Origin: Loxodes magnus
Taxonomy: Eukaryota; Ciliophora; Karyorelictea; Loxodida; Loxodidae
Assembly (NCBI GenBank): GCA_946699065.1
Contig: CAMPDV010000191.1
Location: forward strand, 1-64,000
Direction: 5' to 3'
Length of the DNA stretch: 64,000 bases
Part shown: one piece after another, positions 1 to 12,734 of the stretch
Position numbering within the stretch: position 1 is the stretch's first letter
How the letters are laid out: each line of letters begins with the position of its first letter
The notes under the pieces: generated by a model
Told to the model about the DNA's origin: nothing
The model's input: only the letters and a program-made list of their open reading frames with translations
Database searches by the model: none
Position numbers and translations under genes: made by a program

Positions 1-119
1 ATTTAAAAATTTAGAAATTAATCAAAAGAATATTCAAATAGTAAAAATGAGAAGTCGAAAATAAAGAAAAGTGTAAAGACGAAAAATGTTCATAAATGTA
101 TTTTAGAGAGAATAAAGAT
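1..119 (+). repeat. Exemplar 119-bp satellite unit with its internal landmarks
   Basis: First full unit, used here to number positions. Landmarks in the consensus are: an A-tract at 5-9; the 12-bp dyad AATTTCGAAATT at 8-19 (this copy has the TTTAG form, which breaks the centre); the 8-bp palindrome GAATATTC at 28-35; the purine run GAGTAAAAATGAGAAG at 39-54; CpG at 13-14, 56-57 and 80-81; AATAAA at 60-65 and 111-116; the segment GACGAAAAATGTTCATAAATG at about 78-98; and the variable segment TTTTAG(A/T/G)(A/G)AG at 101-110. Most variation falls at 10-19, 36-37, 61-76, 84-91 and 99-110. The unit length is not a multiple of three, so no frame persists between copies. Confidence 0.95.
60..116 (+). 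promoter_or_regulatory. Two AATAAA hexamers per unit on the + strand (exemplar copy)
   Basis: The canonical eukaryotic poly(A) signal hexamer AATAAA lies at unit positions 60-65 and 111-116 and is kept in most copies, which gives on the order of a thousand occurrences across the window. The complement strand gains AATAAA mainly in the TTATTAAG variant. Whether any hexamer is used is unknown. The hexamers may simply follow from the A-rich composition. Confidence 0.4.
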
Positions 120-2766
120 ATTTAAAAATTTAGAAATTAATCAAAAGAAAATTCAAAGAGTAAAAATAAGAAGTCGAAATAAAGAAAAGTGTAAGGACGA
201 AATTAATCATAAATGTATTTTAGAGAGAATAAAGATATTTAAAAATTTAGAAATTAATCAAAAGAATATTCAAAGAGTAAAAATGAGAAGTCGAAAATAA
301 ATAAAAGTGTAAAGACGAAATTAATCATAAATGTATTTTAGTAAGAATAAAGATATTTAAAAATTTCGAAATTAATCAAAAGAATATTCAAAGAGTAAAA
401 ATGAGAAATCGAAAAAAAAGAAAAGTGTAAAGACGAAAAATGTTCATAAATGTATTTTAGAAAGAATAAAGATATTTAAAAATTTCGAAATTAATCAAAA
501 GAATATTCAAAGAGTAAAAATGAGAAGTCGAAAATAAATAAAAGTGTAAAGACGAAAAATGTTCATAAATGTATTTTAGAAAGAATAAAGATATTTAAAA
601 ATTTAGAAATTAATCAAAAGAATATTCAAATAGTAAAAATGAGAAGTCGAAAATAAAGAAAAGTGTAAAGACGAAAAATGTTCATAAATGTATTTTAGAG
701 AGAATAAAGATATTTAAAAATTTCGAAATTAATCAAAAGAAAATTCAAAGAGTAAAAATAAGAAGTCGAAATCAAAGAAAAGTGTAAGGACGAAATTAAT
801 CATAAATGTATTTTAGAGAGAATAAAGATATTTAAAAATTTCGAAATTAATCAAAAGAAAATTCAAAGAGTAAAAATAAGAAGTCGAAATCAAAGAAAAG
901 TGTAAGGACGAAATTAATCATAAATGTATTTTAGAGAGAATAAAGATATTTAAAAATTTCGAAATTAATCAAAAGAATATTCAAAGAGTAAAAATGAGAA
1001 GTCGAAAATAAAGAAAAGTGTAAAGACGAAAAATGTTCATAAATGTATTTTATTAAGAATAAAGATATTTAAAAATTTAGAAATTAATCAAAAGAATATT
1101 CAAAGAGTAAAAATGAGAAATCGAAAAAAAAGAAAAGTGTAAAGACGAAAAATGTTCATAAATGAATTTTAGTAAGAATAAAGATATTTAAAAATTTCGA
1201 AATTAATCAAAAGAATATTCAAAGAGTAAAAATGAGAAGTCGAAAATAAAGAAAAGTGTAAAGACGAAAAATGTTCATAAATGTATTTTAGTAAGAATAA
1301 AGATATTTAAAAATTTAGAAATTAATCAAAAGAATATTCAAAGAGTAAAAATGAGAAGTCGAAAATAAAGAAAAGTGTAAAGACGAAAAATGTTCATAAA
1401 TGTATTTTGGAAAGAATAAAGATATTTAAAAATTTCGAAATTAATCAAAAGAATATTCAAAGAGTAAAAATGAGAAGTCGAAAATAAAGAAAAGTGTAAA
1501 GACGAAAAATGTTCATAAATGTATTTTAGAAAGAATAAAGATATTTAAAAATTTAGAAATTAATCAAAAGAATATTCAAAGAGTAAAAATGAGAAGTCGA
1601 AAATAAAGAAAAGTGTAAAGACGAAAAATGTTCATAAATGTATTTTAGAGAGAATAAAGATATTTAAAAATTTCGAAATTAATCAAAAGAAAATTCAAAG
1701 AGTAAAAATAAGAAGTCGAAATCAAAGAAAAGTGTAAGGACGAAATTAATCATAAATGTATTTTAGAGAGAATAAAGATATTTAAAAATTTCGAAATTAA
1801 TCAAAAGAATATTCAAAGAGTAAAAATGAGAAGTCGAAAATAAAGAAAAGTGTAAAGACGAAAAATGTTCATAAATGTATTTTATTAAGAATAAAGATAT
1901 TTAAAAATTTCGAAATTAATCAAAAGAATATTCAAAGAGTAAAAATGAGAAATCGAAAATAAAGAAAAGTGTAAAGACGAAAAATGTTCATAAATGTATT
2001 TTAGAAAGAATAAAGATATTTAAAAATCTCGAAATTAATCAAAAGAATATTCAAAGAGTAAAAATGAGAAATCCAAAATAAAGAAAAGTGTAAAGACGAA
2101 AAATGTTCATAAATGTATTTTAGAGAGAATAAAGATATTTAAAAATTTAGAAATTAATTAAAAGAATATTCAAAGAGTAAAAATGAGAAATCGAAAAAAA
2201 AGAAAAGTGTAAAGACGAAAAATGTTCATAAATGTATTTTAGAAAGAATAAAGATATTTAAAAATTTAGAAATTAATCAAAAGAATATTCAAAGAGTAAA
2301 AATGAGAAGTCGAAAATAAAGAAAAGTGAGAAGACGATAAATGTTCATAAATGTATTTTATTAAGAATAAAGATATTTAAAAATTTAGAAATTAATCAAA
2401 AGAATATTCAAAGAGTAAAAATGAGAAGTCGAAAATAATGAAAAGTGTAAAGACGAAAAATGTTCATAAATGAATTTTAGTAAGAATAAAGATATTTAAA
2501 AATTTCGAAATTAATCAAAAGAATATTCAAAGAGTAAAAATGAGAAGTCGAAAATAAAGAAAAGTGTAAAGACGAAAAATGTTCATAAATGTATTTTAGA
2601 GAGAATAAAGATATTTAAAAATTTAGAAATTAATCAAAAGAATATTCAAATAGTAAAAATGAGAAATCGAAAAAAAAGAAAAGTGTAAAGACGAAAAATG
2701 TTCATAAATGTATTTTAGAGAGAATAAAGATATTTAAAAATTTAGAAATTAATCAAAAGAATATTC

Positions 2767-5700
2767 AAAGAGTAAAAATGAGAAGTCGAAAATAAAGAAA
2801 AGTGTAAAGACGAAAAATGTTCATAAATGTATTTTAGAGAGAATAAAGATATTTAAAAATTTAGAAATTAATCAAAAGAATATTCAAAGAGTAAAAATGA
2901 GAAGTCGAAAATAAAGAAAAGTGTAAAGACGAAAAATGTTCATAAATGTATGTTAGAAAGAAAAAAGATATTTAAAAATTTAGAAATTAATCAAAAGAAT
3001 ATTCAAAGAGTAAAAATGAGAAGTCGAAAATAAAGAAAAGTGTAAAGACGAAAAATGTTCATAAATGTATTTTAGAGAGAATAAAGATATTTAAAAATTT
3101 CGAAATTAATCAAAAGAATATTCAAAGAGTAAAAATGAGAAGTCGAAAATAAAGAAAAGTGTAAAGACGAAAAATGTTCAAAAATGTATTTTAGTAAGAA
3201 TAAAGATATTTAAAAATTTCGAAATTAATCAAAAGAATATTCAAAGAGTAAAAATGAGAAGTCGAAAATAAAGAAAAGTGTAAAGACGAAAAATGTTCAT
3301 AAATGTATTTTAGTAAGAATAAAGATATTTAAAAATTTAGAAATTAATCAAAAGAATATTCAAAGAGTAAAAATGAGAAGTCGAAAATAAAGAAAAGTGT
3401 AAAGACGAAATTAATCATAAATGTATTTTATTAAGAATAAAGATATTTAAAAATTTCGAAATTAATCAAAAGAATATTCAAAGAGTAAAAATGAGAAGTC
3501 GAAAATAAAGAAAAGTGTAAAGACGAAAAATGTTCATAAATGAATTTTAGAGAGAATAAAGATAATTAAAAATTTAGAAATTAATCAAAAGAATATTCAA
3601 AGAGTAAAAATGAGAAGTCGAAAATAAAGAAAAGTGTAAGGACGAAATTAATCATAAATGTATTTTAGTAAGAATAAAGATATTTAAAAGTTTAGAAATT
3701 AATCAAAAGAAAATTCAAAGAGTAAAAATGAGAAATCCAAAATAAAGAAAAGTGTAAAGACGAAAAATGTTCATAAATGTATTTTAGTAAGAATAAAGAT
3801 ATTTAAAAATCTCGAAATTAATCAAAAGAATATTCAAAGAGTAAAAATGAGAAGTCGAAAATAAAGTAAGTGTAAAGACGAAAAATGTTCATAAATGTAT
3901 TTTATTAAGAATAAAGATATTTAAAAATTTCGAAATTAATCAAAAGAATATTCAAAGAGTAAAAATGAGAAGTCGAAAATAAATAAAAGTGTAAAGACGA
4001 AAAATGTTCATAAATGAATTTTAGAAAGAATAAAGATATTTAAAAATTTCGAAATTAATCAAAAGAATATTCAAAGAGTAAAAATGAGAAGTCGAAAATA
4101 AAGAAAAGTGTAAAGACGAAAAATGTTCATAAATGTATTTTAGAGAGAATAAAGATATTTAAAAATTTCGAAATTAATCAAAAGAATATTCAAAGAGTAA
4201 AAATGAGAAGTCGAAAATAAAGTAAGTGTAAAGACGAAAAATGTTCATAAATGTATTTTAGAGAGAATAAAGATATTTAAAAATTTAGAAATTAATTAAA
4301 AGAATATTCAAAGAGTAAAAATGAGAAATCGAAAAAAAAGAAAAGTGTAAAGACGAAAAATGTTCATAAATGTATTTTAGAAAGAATAAAGATATTTAAA
4401 AATTTCGAAATTAATCAAAAGAATATTCAAAGAGTAAAAATGAGAAGTCGAAAATAAATAAAAGTGTAAAGACGAAAAATGTTCATAAATGTATTTTAGA
4501 GAGAATAAAGATATTTAAAAATTTAGAAATTAATCAAAAGAATATTCAAAGAGTAAAAATGAGAAGTCGAAAATAAATAAAAGTGTAAAGACGAAAAATG
4601 TTCATAAATGTATTTTATTAAGAATAAAGATATTTAAAAATTTCGAAATTAATCAAAAGAATATTCAAAGAGTAAAAATGAGAAGTCGAAAATAAATAAA
4701 AGTGTAAAGACGAAATTAATCATAAATGTATTTTTGTAAGAATAAAGATATTTAAAAATTTAGAAATTAATCAAAAGAATATTAAAAGAGTAAAAATGAG
4801 AAGTCGAAAATAAAGAAAAGTGTAAAGACGAAAAATGTTCATAAATGTATTTTAGAGAGAATAAAGATATTTAAAAATTTAGAAATTAATCAAAAGAATA
4901 TTCAAAGAGTAAAAATGAGAAGTCGAAAATAAAGAAAAGTGTAAAGACGAAAAATGTTCATAAATGTATTTTAGAAAGAATAAAGATATTTAAAAATTTA
5001 GAAATTAATCAAAAGAATATTCAAAGAGTAAAAATGAGAAGTCGAAAATAAAGAAAAGTGAGAAGACGATAAATGTTCATAAATGTATTTTAGAAAGAAT
5101 AAAGATATTTAAAAATTTAGAAATTAATCAAAAGAATATTCAAAGAATAAAAATGAGAAGTCAAAAATAAAGAAAAGTGTAAAGACGAAATTAATCATAA
5201 ATGTATTTTAGTAAGAATAAAGATAATTTAAAATTTAGAAATTAATCAAAAGAATATTCAAAGAGTAAAAATGAGAAATCGAAAAAAAAGAAAAGTGTAA
5301 AGACGAAAAATGTTCATAAATGTATTTTAGAGAGAATAAAGATATTAAAAAATTTCGAAATTAATCAAAAGAATATTCAAAGAGTAAAAATGAGAAGTCG
5401 AAAATAAAGAAAAGTGTAAAGACGAAAAATGTTCATAAATGTATTTTAGAGAGAATAAAGATAATTAAAAATTTCGAAATTAATTAAAAGAAAATTCAAA
5501 GAGTAAAAATGAGAAGTCGAAAATAAAGAAAAGTGAGAAGACGATAAATGTTCATAAATGTATGTTAGAAAGAATAAAGATATTTAAAAATTTAGAAATT
5601 AATCAAAAGAATATTCAAAGAGTAAAAATGAGAAGTCAAAAATAAAGAAAAGTGTAAAGACGAAATTAATCATAAATGTATTTTAGTAAGAATAAAGATA

Positions 5701-7158
5701 ATTTAAAATTTAGAAATTAATCAAAAGAATATTCAAAGAGTAAAAATGAGAAATCGAAAATAAAGAAAAGTGTAAAGACGAAAAATGTTCATAAATGTAT
5801 TTTAGAGAGAATAAAGATATTAAAAAATTTCGAAATTAATCAAAAGAATATTCAAAGAGTAAAAATGAGAAGTCGAAAATAAAGAAAAGTGTAAAGACGA
5901 AATTAATCATAAATGTATTTTAGAGAGAATAAAGATATTTAAAAATTTAGAAATTAATCAAAAGAATATTCAAAGAGTAAAAATGAGAAGTCGAAAATAA
6001 AGAAAAGTGTAAAGACGAAATTAATCATAAATGAATTTTATTAAGAATAAAGATATTTAAAAATTTCGAAATTAATCAAAAGAAAATTCAAAGAGTAAAA
6101 ATGAGAAGTCGAAAATAAAGAAAAGTGTAAAGACGAAAAATGTTCATAAATGTATTTTAGTAAGAATAAAGATATTTAAAAATTTCGAAGTTAATTAAAA
6201 GAATATTCAAAGAGTAAAAATGAGAAGTCGAAAATAAAGAAAAGTGTAAAGACGAAAAATGTTCATAAATGTATTTTAGAAAGAATAAAGATATTTAAAA
6301 ATCTCGAAATTAATCAAAAGAATATTCAAAGAGTAAAAATGAGAAATCCAAAATAAAGAAAAGTGTAAAGACGAAAAATGTTCATAAATGTATTTTAGAA
6401 AGAATAAAGATATTTAAAAATTTCGAAATTAATCAAAAGAATATTCAAAGAGTAAAAATGAGAAGTCGAAAAAAAAGAAGAGTGTAAAGACGAAATTAAT
6501 CTTAAATGTATTTTAGTAAGAATAAAGATATTTAAAAATTTCGAAATTAATCAAAAGAATATTCAAAGAGTAAAAATGAGAAATCGAAAATAAAGAAAAG
6601 TGTAAAGACGAAAAATGTTCATAAATGTATTTTAGAAAGAATAAAGATATTTAAAAATTTCGAAATTAATCAAAAGAATATTCAAAGAGTAAAAATGAGA
6701 AGTCGAAAATAAATAAAAGTGTAAAGACGAAATTAATCATAAATGTATTTTAGTAAGAATAAAGATATTTAAAAATTTCGAAATTAATCAAAAGAATATT
6801 CAAAGAGTAAAAATGAGAAATCCAAAATAAAGAAAAGTGTAAAGACGAAAAATGTTCATAAATGTATTTTATTAAGAATAAAGATATTTAAAAATTTAGA
6901 AATTAATTAAAAGAATATTCAAAGAGTAAAAATGAGAAGTCGAAAATAAAGAAAAGTGTAAAGACGAAAAATGTTCATAAATGTATTTTAGTAAGAATAA
7001 AGATATTTAAAAATTTCGAAATTAATCAAAAGAATATTCAAAGAGTAAAAATGAGAAGTCGAAAATAAAGAAAAGTGTAAAGACGAAAAATGTTCATAAA
7101 TGTTTTTCAGAAAGAATAAAGATATTTAAAAATTTCGAAATTAATCAAAAGAATATCC
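2767..7158 (+). repeat. 4,392-bp block (37 units), copy 1 of a tandem segmental duplication
   Basis: Rare markers recur exactly 4,392 bp later in the next block: TGTTAGAAAGAAAAAAG at 2951 and 7343, GATAATTAAA at 3561 and 7953, the shortened GTAAGTG at 3866 and 8258, GTGAGAAGACGATAAATG at 5058 and 9450, and ATGAATTTTATTAAG at 6031 and 10423. The match begins just after an ATATTC (2766) versus ATATCC (7158) difference. Since the offset equals the block length, the two blocks are directly adjacent. One mismatch was found by eye in the first 3.35 kb (T4848 versus A9240). Confidence 0.9.
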
Positions 7159-10100
7159 AAAGAGTAAAAATGAGAAGTCGAAAATAAAGAAAAGTGTAAA
7201 GACGAAAAATGTTCATAAATGTATTTTAGAGAGAATAAAGATATTTAAAAATTTAGAAATTAATCAAAAGAATATTCAAAGAGTAAAAATGAGAAGTCGA
7301 AAATAAAGAAAAGTGTAAAGACGAAAAATGTTCATAAATGTATGTTAGAAAGAAAAAAGATATTTAAAAATTTAGAAATTAATCAAAAGAATATTCAAAG
7401 AGTAAAAATGAGAAGTCGAAAATAAAGAAAAGTGTAAAGACGAAAAATGTTCATAAATGTATTTTAGAGAGAATAAAGATATTTAAAAATTTCGAAATTA
7501 ATCAAAAGAATATTCAAAGAGTAAAAATGAGAAGTCGAAAATAAAGAAAAGTGTAAAGACGAAAAATGTTCAAAAATGTATTTTAGTAAGAATAAAGATA
7601 TTTAAAAATTTCGAAATTAATCAAAAGAATATTCAAAGAGTAAAAATGAGAAGTCGAAAATAAAGAAAAGTGTAAAGACGAAAAATGTTCATAAATGTAT
7701 TTTAGTAAGAATAAAGATATTTAAAAATTTAGAAATTAATCAAAAGAATATTCAAAGAGTAAAAATGAGAAGTCGAAAATAAAGAAAAGTGTAAAGACGA
7801 AATTAATCATAAATGTATTTTATTAAGAATAAAGATATTTAAAAATTTCGAAATTAATCAAAAGAATATTCAAAGAGTAAAAATGAGAAGTCGAAAATAA
7901 AGAAAAGTGTAAAGACGAAAAATGTTCATAAATGAATTTTAGAGAGAATAAAGATAATTAAAAATTTAGAAATTAATCAAAAGAATATTCAAAGAGTAAA
8001 AATGAGAAGTCGAAAATAAAGAAAAGTGTAAGGACGAAATTAATCATAAATGTATTTTAGTAAGAATAAAGATATTTAAAAGTTTAGAAATTAATCAAAA
8101 GAAAATTCAAAGAGTAAAAATGAGAAATCCAAAATAAAGAAAAGTGTAAAGACGAAAAATGTTCATAAATGTATTTTAGTAAGAATAAAGATATTTAAAA
8201 ATCTCGAAATTAATCAAAAGAATATTCAAAGAGTAAAAATGAGAAGTCGAAAATAAAGTAAGTGTAAAGACGAAAAATGTTCATAAATGTATTTTATTAA
8301 GAATAAAGATATTTAAAAATTTCGAAATTAATCAAAAGAATATTCAAAGAGTAAAAATGAGAAGTCGAAAATAAATAAAAGTGTAAAGACGAAAAATGTT
8401 CATAAATGAATTTTAGAAAGAATAAAGATATTTAAAAATTTCGAAATTAATCAAAAGAATATTCAAAGAGTAAAAATGAGAAGTCGAAAATAAAGAAAAG
8501 TGTAAAGACGAAAAATGTTCATAAATGTATTTTAGAGAGAATAAAGATATTTAAAAATTTCGAAATTAATCAAAAGAATATTCAAAGAGTAAAAATGAGA
8601 AGTCGAAAATAAAGTAAGTGTAAAGACGAAAAATGTTCATAAATGTATTTTAGAGAGAATAAAGATATTTAAAAATTTAGAAATTAATTAAAAGAATATT
8701 CAAAGAGTAAAAATGAGAAATCGAAAAAAAAGAAAAGTGTAAAGACGAAAAATGTTCATAAATGTATTTTAGAAAGAATAAAGATATTTAAAAATTTCGA
8801 AATTAATCAAAAGAATATTCAAAGAGTAAAAATGAGAAGTCGAAAATAAATAAAAGTGTAAAGACGAAAAATGTTCATAAATGTATTTTAGAGAGAATAA
8901 AGATATTTAAAAATTTAGAAATTAATCAAAAGAATATTCAAAGAGTAAAAATGAGAAGTCGAAAATAAATAAAAGTGTAAAGACGAAAAATGTTCATAAA
9001 TGTATTTTATTAAGAATAAAGATATTTAAAAATTTCGAAATTAATCAAAAGAATATTCAAAGAGTAAAAATGAGAAGTCGAAAATAAATAAAAGTGTAAA
9101 GACGAAATTAATCATAAATGTATTTTTGTAAGAATAAAGATATTTAAAAATTTAGAAATTAATCAAAAGAATATTAAAAGAGTAAAAATGAGAAGTCGAA
9201 AATAAAGAAAAGTGTAAAGACGAAAAATGTTCATAAATGAATTTTAGAGAGAATAAAGATATTTAAAAATTTAGAAATTAATCAAAAGAATATTCAAAGA
9301 GTAAAAATGAGAAGTCGAAAATAAAGAAAAGTGTAAAGACGAAAAATGTTCATAAATGTATTTTAGAAAGAATAAAGATATTTAAAAATTTAGAAATTAA
9401 TCAAAAGAATATTCAAAGAGTAAAAATGAGAAGTCGAAAATAAAGAAAAGTGAGAAGACGATAAATGTTCATAAATGTATTTTAGAAAGAATAAAGATAT
9501 TTAAAAATTTAGAAATTAATCAAAAGAATATTCAAAGAATAAAAATGAGAAGTCAAAAATAAAGAAAAGTGTAAAGACGAAATTAATCATAAATGTATTT
9601 TAGTAAGAATAAAGATAATTTAAAATTTAGAAATTAATCAAAAGAATATTCAAAGAGTAAAAATGAGAAATCGAAAAAAAAGAAAAGTGTAAAGACGAAA
9701 AATGTTCATAAATGTATTTTAGAGAGAATAAAGATATTAAAAAATTTCGAAATTAATCAAAAGAATATTCAAAGAGTAAAAATGAGAAGTCGAAAATAAA
9801 GAAAAGTGTAAAGACGAAAAATGTTCATAAATGTATTTTAGAGAGAATAAAGATAATTAAAAATTTCGAAATTAATTAAAAGAAAATTCAAAGAGTAAAA
9901 ATGAGAAGTCGAAAATAAAGAAAAGTGAGAAGACGATAAATGTTCATAAATGTATGTTAGAAAGAATAAAGATATTTAAAAATTTAGAAATTAATCAAAA
10001 GAATATTCAAAGAGTAAAAATGAGAAGTCAAAAATAAAGAAAAGTGTAAAGACGAAATTAATCATAAATGTATTTTAGTAAGAATAAAGATAATTTAAAA

Positions 10101-10956
10101 TTTAGAAATTAATCAAAAGAATATTCAAAGAGTAAAAATGAGAAATCGAAAATAAAGAAAAGTGTAAAGACGAAAAATGTTCATAAATGTATTTTAGAGA
10201 GAATAAAGATATTAAAAAATTTCGAAATTAATCAAAAGAATATTCAAAGAGTAAAAATGAGAAGTCGAAAATAAAGAAAAGTGTAAAGACGAAATTAATC
10301 ATAAATGTATTTTAGAGAGAATAAAGATATTTAAAAATTTAGAAATTAATCAAAAGAATATTCAAAGAGTAAAAATGAGAAGTCGAAAATAAAGAAAAGT
10401 GTAAAGACGAAATTAATCATAAATGAATTTTATTAAGAATAAAGATATTTAAAAATTTCGAAATTAATCAAAAGAAAATTCAAAGAGTAAAAATGAGAAG
10501 TCGAAAAAAAAGAAGAGTGTAAAGACGAAATTAATCATAAATGTATTTTAGTAAGAATAAAGATATTTAAAAATTTCGAAATTAATCAAAAGAATATTCA
10601 AAGAGTAAAAATGAGAAATCCAAAATAAAGAAAAGTGTAAAGACGAAAAATGTTCATAAATGTATTTTATTAAGAATAAAGATATTTAAAAATTTAGAAA
10701 TTAATTAAAAGAATATTCAAAGAGTAAAAATGAGAAGTCGAAAATAAAGAAAAGTGTAAAGACGAAAAATGTTCATAAATGTATTTTAGTAAGAATAAAG
10801 ATATTTAAAAATTTCGAAATTAATCAAAAGAATATTCAAAGAGTAAAAATGAGAAGTCGAAAATAAAGAAAAGTGTAAAGACGAAAAATGTTCATAAATG
10901 TTTTTCAGAAAGAATAAAGATATTTAAAAATTTCGAAATTAATCAAAAGAATATCC
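7159..10956 (+). repeat. Copy 2 of the 37-unit block, shortened by 3 + 2 units
   Basis: This block follows copy 1 colinearly at offset 4,392 up to about 10,504. The offset then drops to 4,035 (a loss of 357 bp, three units) around 10,505-10,520, where GAAAAAAAAGAAGAGTG corresponds to about 6,468-6,485. It drops again to 3,798 (a loss of 237 bp, two units) just after, where AAATCCAAAATAAAG at 10,616 corresponds to 6,818. The block ends at ATATCC, the same end point as copy 1. Loss of whole units without breaking phase points to unequal exchange or replication slippage within the array. Confidence 0.85.
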
Positions 10957-11619
10957 AAAGAGTAAAAATGAGAAGTCGAAAATAAAGAAAAGTGTAAAGA
11001 CGAAAAATGTTCATAAATGTATTTTAGAAAGAATAAAGATATTTAAAAATTTCGAAATTAATCAAAAGAATATTAAAAGAGTAAAAATGAGAAGTCGAAA
11101 ATAAAGAAAAGTGTAAAGACGAAAAATGTTCATAAATGTATTTTAGTAAGAATAAAGATATTTAAAAATTTCGAAATTAATCAAAAGAATATTAAAAGAG
11201 TAAAAATGAGAAGTCGAAATCAAAGAAAAGTGTAAGGACGAAATTAATCATAAATGTATTTTAGAAAGAATAAAGATATTTAAAAATTTAGAAATTAATT
11301 AAAAGAATATTCAAAGAGTAAAAATGAGAAGTCGAAAATAAAGAAAAGTGTAAAGACGAAAAATGTTCATAAATGTATTTTAGTAAGAATAAAGATATTT
11401 AAAAATTTCGAAATTAATCAAAAGAATATTCAAAGAGTAAAAATGAGAAGTCGAAAATAAAGTAAGTGTAAAGACGAAAAATGTTCATAAATGTATTTTA
11501 TTAAGAATAAAGATATTTAAAAATCTCGAAATTAATCAAAAGAATATTCAAAGAGTAAAAATGAGAAGTCGAAAATAAATAAAAGTGTAAAGACGAAAAA
11601 TGTTCATAAATGTATTTTA
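10516..11619 (+). repeat. About 1.1-kb block, copy 1 (repeats 1,778 bp downstream)
   Basis: Markers TGTTTTTCAG (10,899 and 12,677) and the shortened GTAAGTG (11,462 and 13,240) recur at an offset of 1,778 bp, about 15 units. Only scattered differences were seen inside the match, including three TTTCG/TTTAG or ATCAAAAG/ATTAAAAG swaps near 11.17, 11.30 and 11.41 kb. The match ends where AGAAAG (11.62 kb) faces AGAGAG (13.40 kb). Confidence 0.8.
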
Positions 11620-11742
11620 GAAAGAATAAAGATATTTAAAAATTTAGAAATTAATCAAAAGAATATTCAAAGAGTAAAAATGAGAAGTCGAAAATAAAGA
11701 AAAGTGTAAGGACGAAATTAATCATAAATGTATTTTAGTAAG

Positions 11743-12060
11743 AATAAGGATATTTAAAAGTTTAGAAATTAATCAAAAGAATATTCAAAGAGTAAAAATG
11801 AGAAGTCGAAAAAAAAGAAGAGTGTAAAGACGAAATTAATCATAAATGTATTTTAGTAAGAATAAGGATATTTAAAAGTTTAGAAATTAATCAAAAGAAT
11901 ATTCAAAGAGTAAAAATGAGAAGTCGAAAAAAAAGAAGAGTGTAAAGACGAAATTAATCATAAATGTATTTTAGTAAGAATAAGGATATTTAAAAGTTTA
12001 GAAATTAATCAAAAGAATATTCAAAGAGTAAAAATGAGAAGTCGAAAAAAAAGAAGAGTG
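11743..12060 (+). repeat. Three nearly identical 118-bp units in tandem
   Basis: The rare segment AATAAGGATATTTAAAAGTTTAG occurs at 11,743, 11,861 and 11,979, exactly 118 bp apart. Each copy is followed by GAAAAAAAAGAAGAGTG and GACGAAATTAATC. Neighbours elsewhere rarely share all of these changes, so this is a fresh local amplification of a single 118-bp variant. It is the simplest homogenisation event visible in the window. Confidence 0.9.
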
Positions 12061-12734
12061 TAAAGACGAAATTAATCTTAAATGTATTTTAGTAAGAATA
12101 AAGATATTTAAAAATTTCGAAATTAATCAAAAGAATATTCAAAGAGTAAAAATGAGAAATCGAAAATAAAGAAAAGTGTAAAGACGAAAAATGTTCATAA
12201 ATGTATTTTAGAAAGAATAAAGATATTTAAAAATTTCGAAATTAATCAAAAGAATATTCAAAGAGTAAAAATGAGAAGTCGAAAATAAATAAAAGTGTAA
12301 AGACGAAATTAATCATAAATGTATTTTAGTAAGAATAAAGATATTTAAAAATTTCGAAATTAATCAAAAGAATATTCAAAGAGTAAAAATGAGAAATCCA
12401 AAATAAAGAAAAGTGTAAAGACGAAAAATGTTCATAAATGTATTTTATTAAGAATAAAGATATTTAAAAATTTAGAAATTAATTAAAAGAATATTCAAAG
12501 AGTAAAAATGAGAAGTCGAAAATAAAGAAAAGTGTAAAGACGAAAAATGTTCATAAATGTATTTTAGTAAGAATAAAGATATTTAAAAATTTCGAAATTA
12601 ATCAAAAGAATATTCAAAGAGTAAAAATGAGAAGTCGAAAATAAAGAAAAGTGTAAAGACGAAAAATGTTCATAAATGTTTTTCAGAAAGAATAAAGATA
12701 TTTAAAAATTTCGAAATTAATCAAAAGAATATCC
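12044..12734 (+). repeat. Third, partial copy of the end of the 4,392-bp block
   Basis: The rare ATTAATCTTAAATG form at 12,067 matches 6,491, and TGTTTTTCAG at 12,677 matches 7,101, both at offset 5,576. About 690 bp, equal to the last six units of copy 1, is therefore present a third time. This copy retains the two units that copy 2 lost. Confidence 0.85.

Noticed and set aside
8-24. CENP-B box
   Set aside because: TTCG at 11-14 gives a partial match, but the required A and the CGGG end are missing; the sequence continues AAATTAATCAAAAG. The reverse strand does not match either.
2767-10956. Duplication as an assembly artefact
   Set aside because: Not fully excluded. The copies differ by a point change and by clean unit losses, and many block duplications of different size occur, so biological exchange is the simpler reading. 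Spanning reads would decide.
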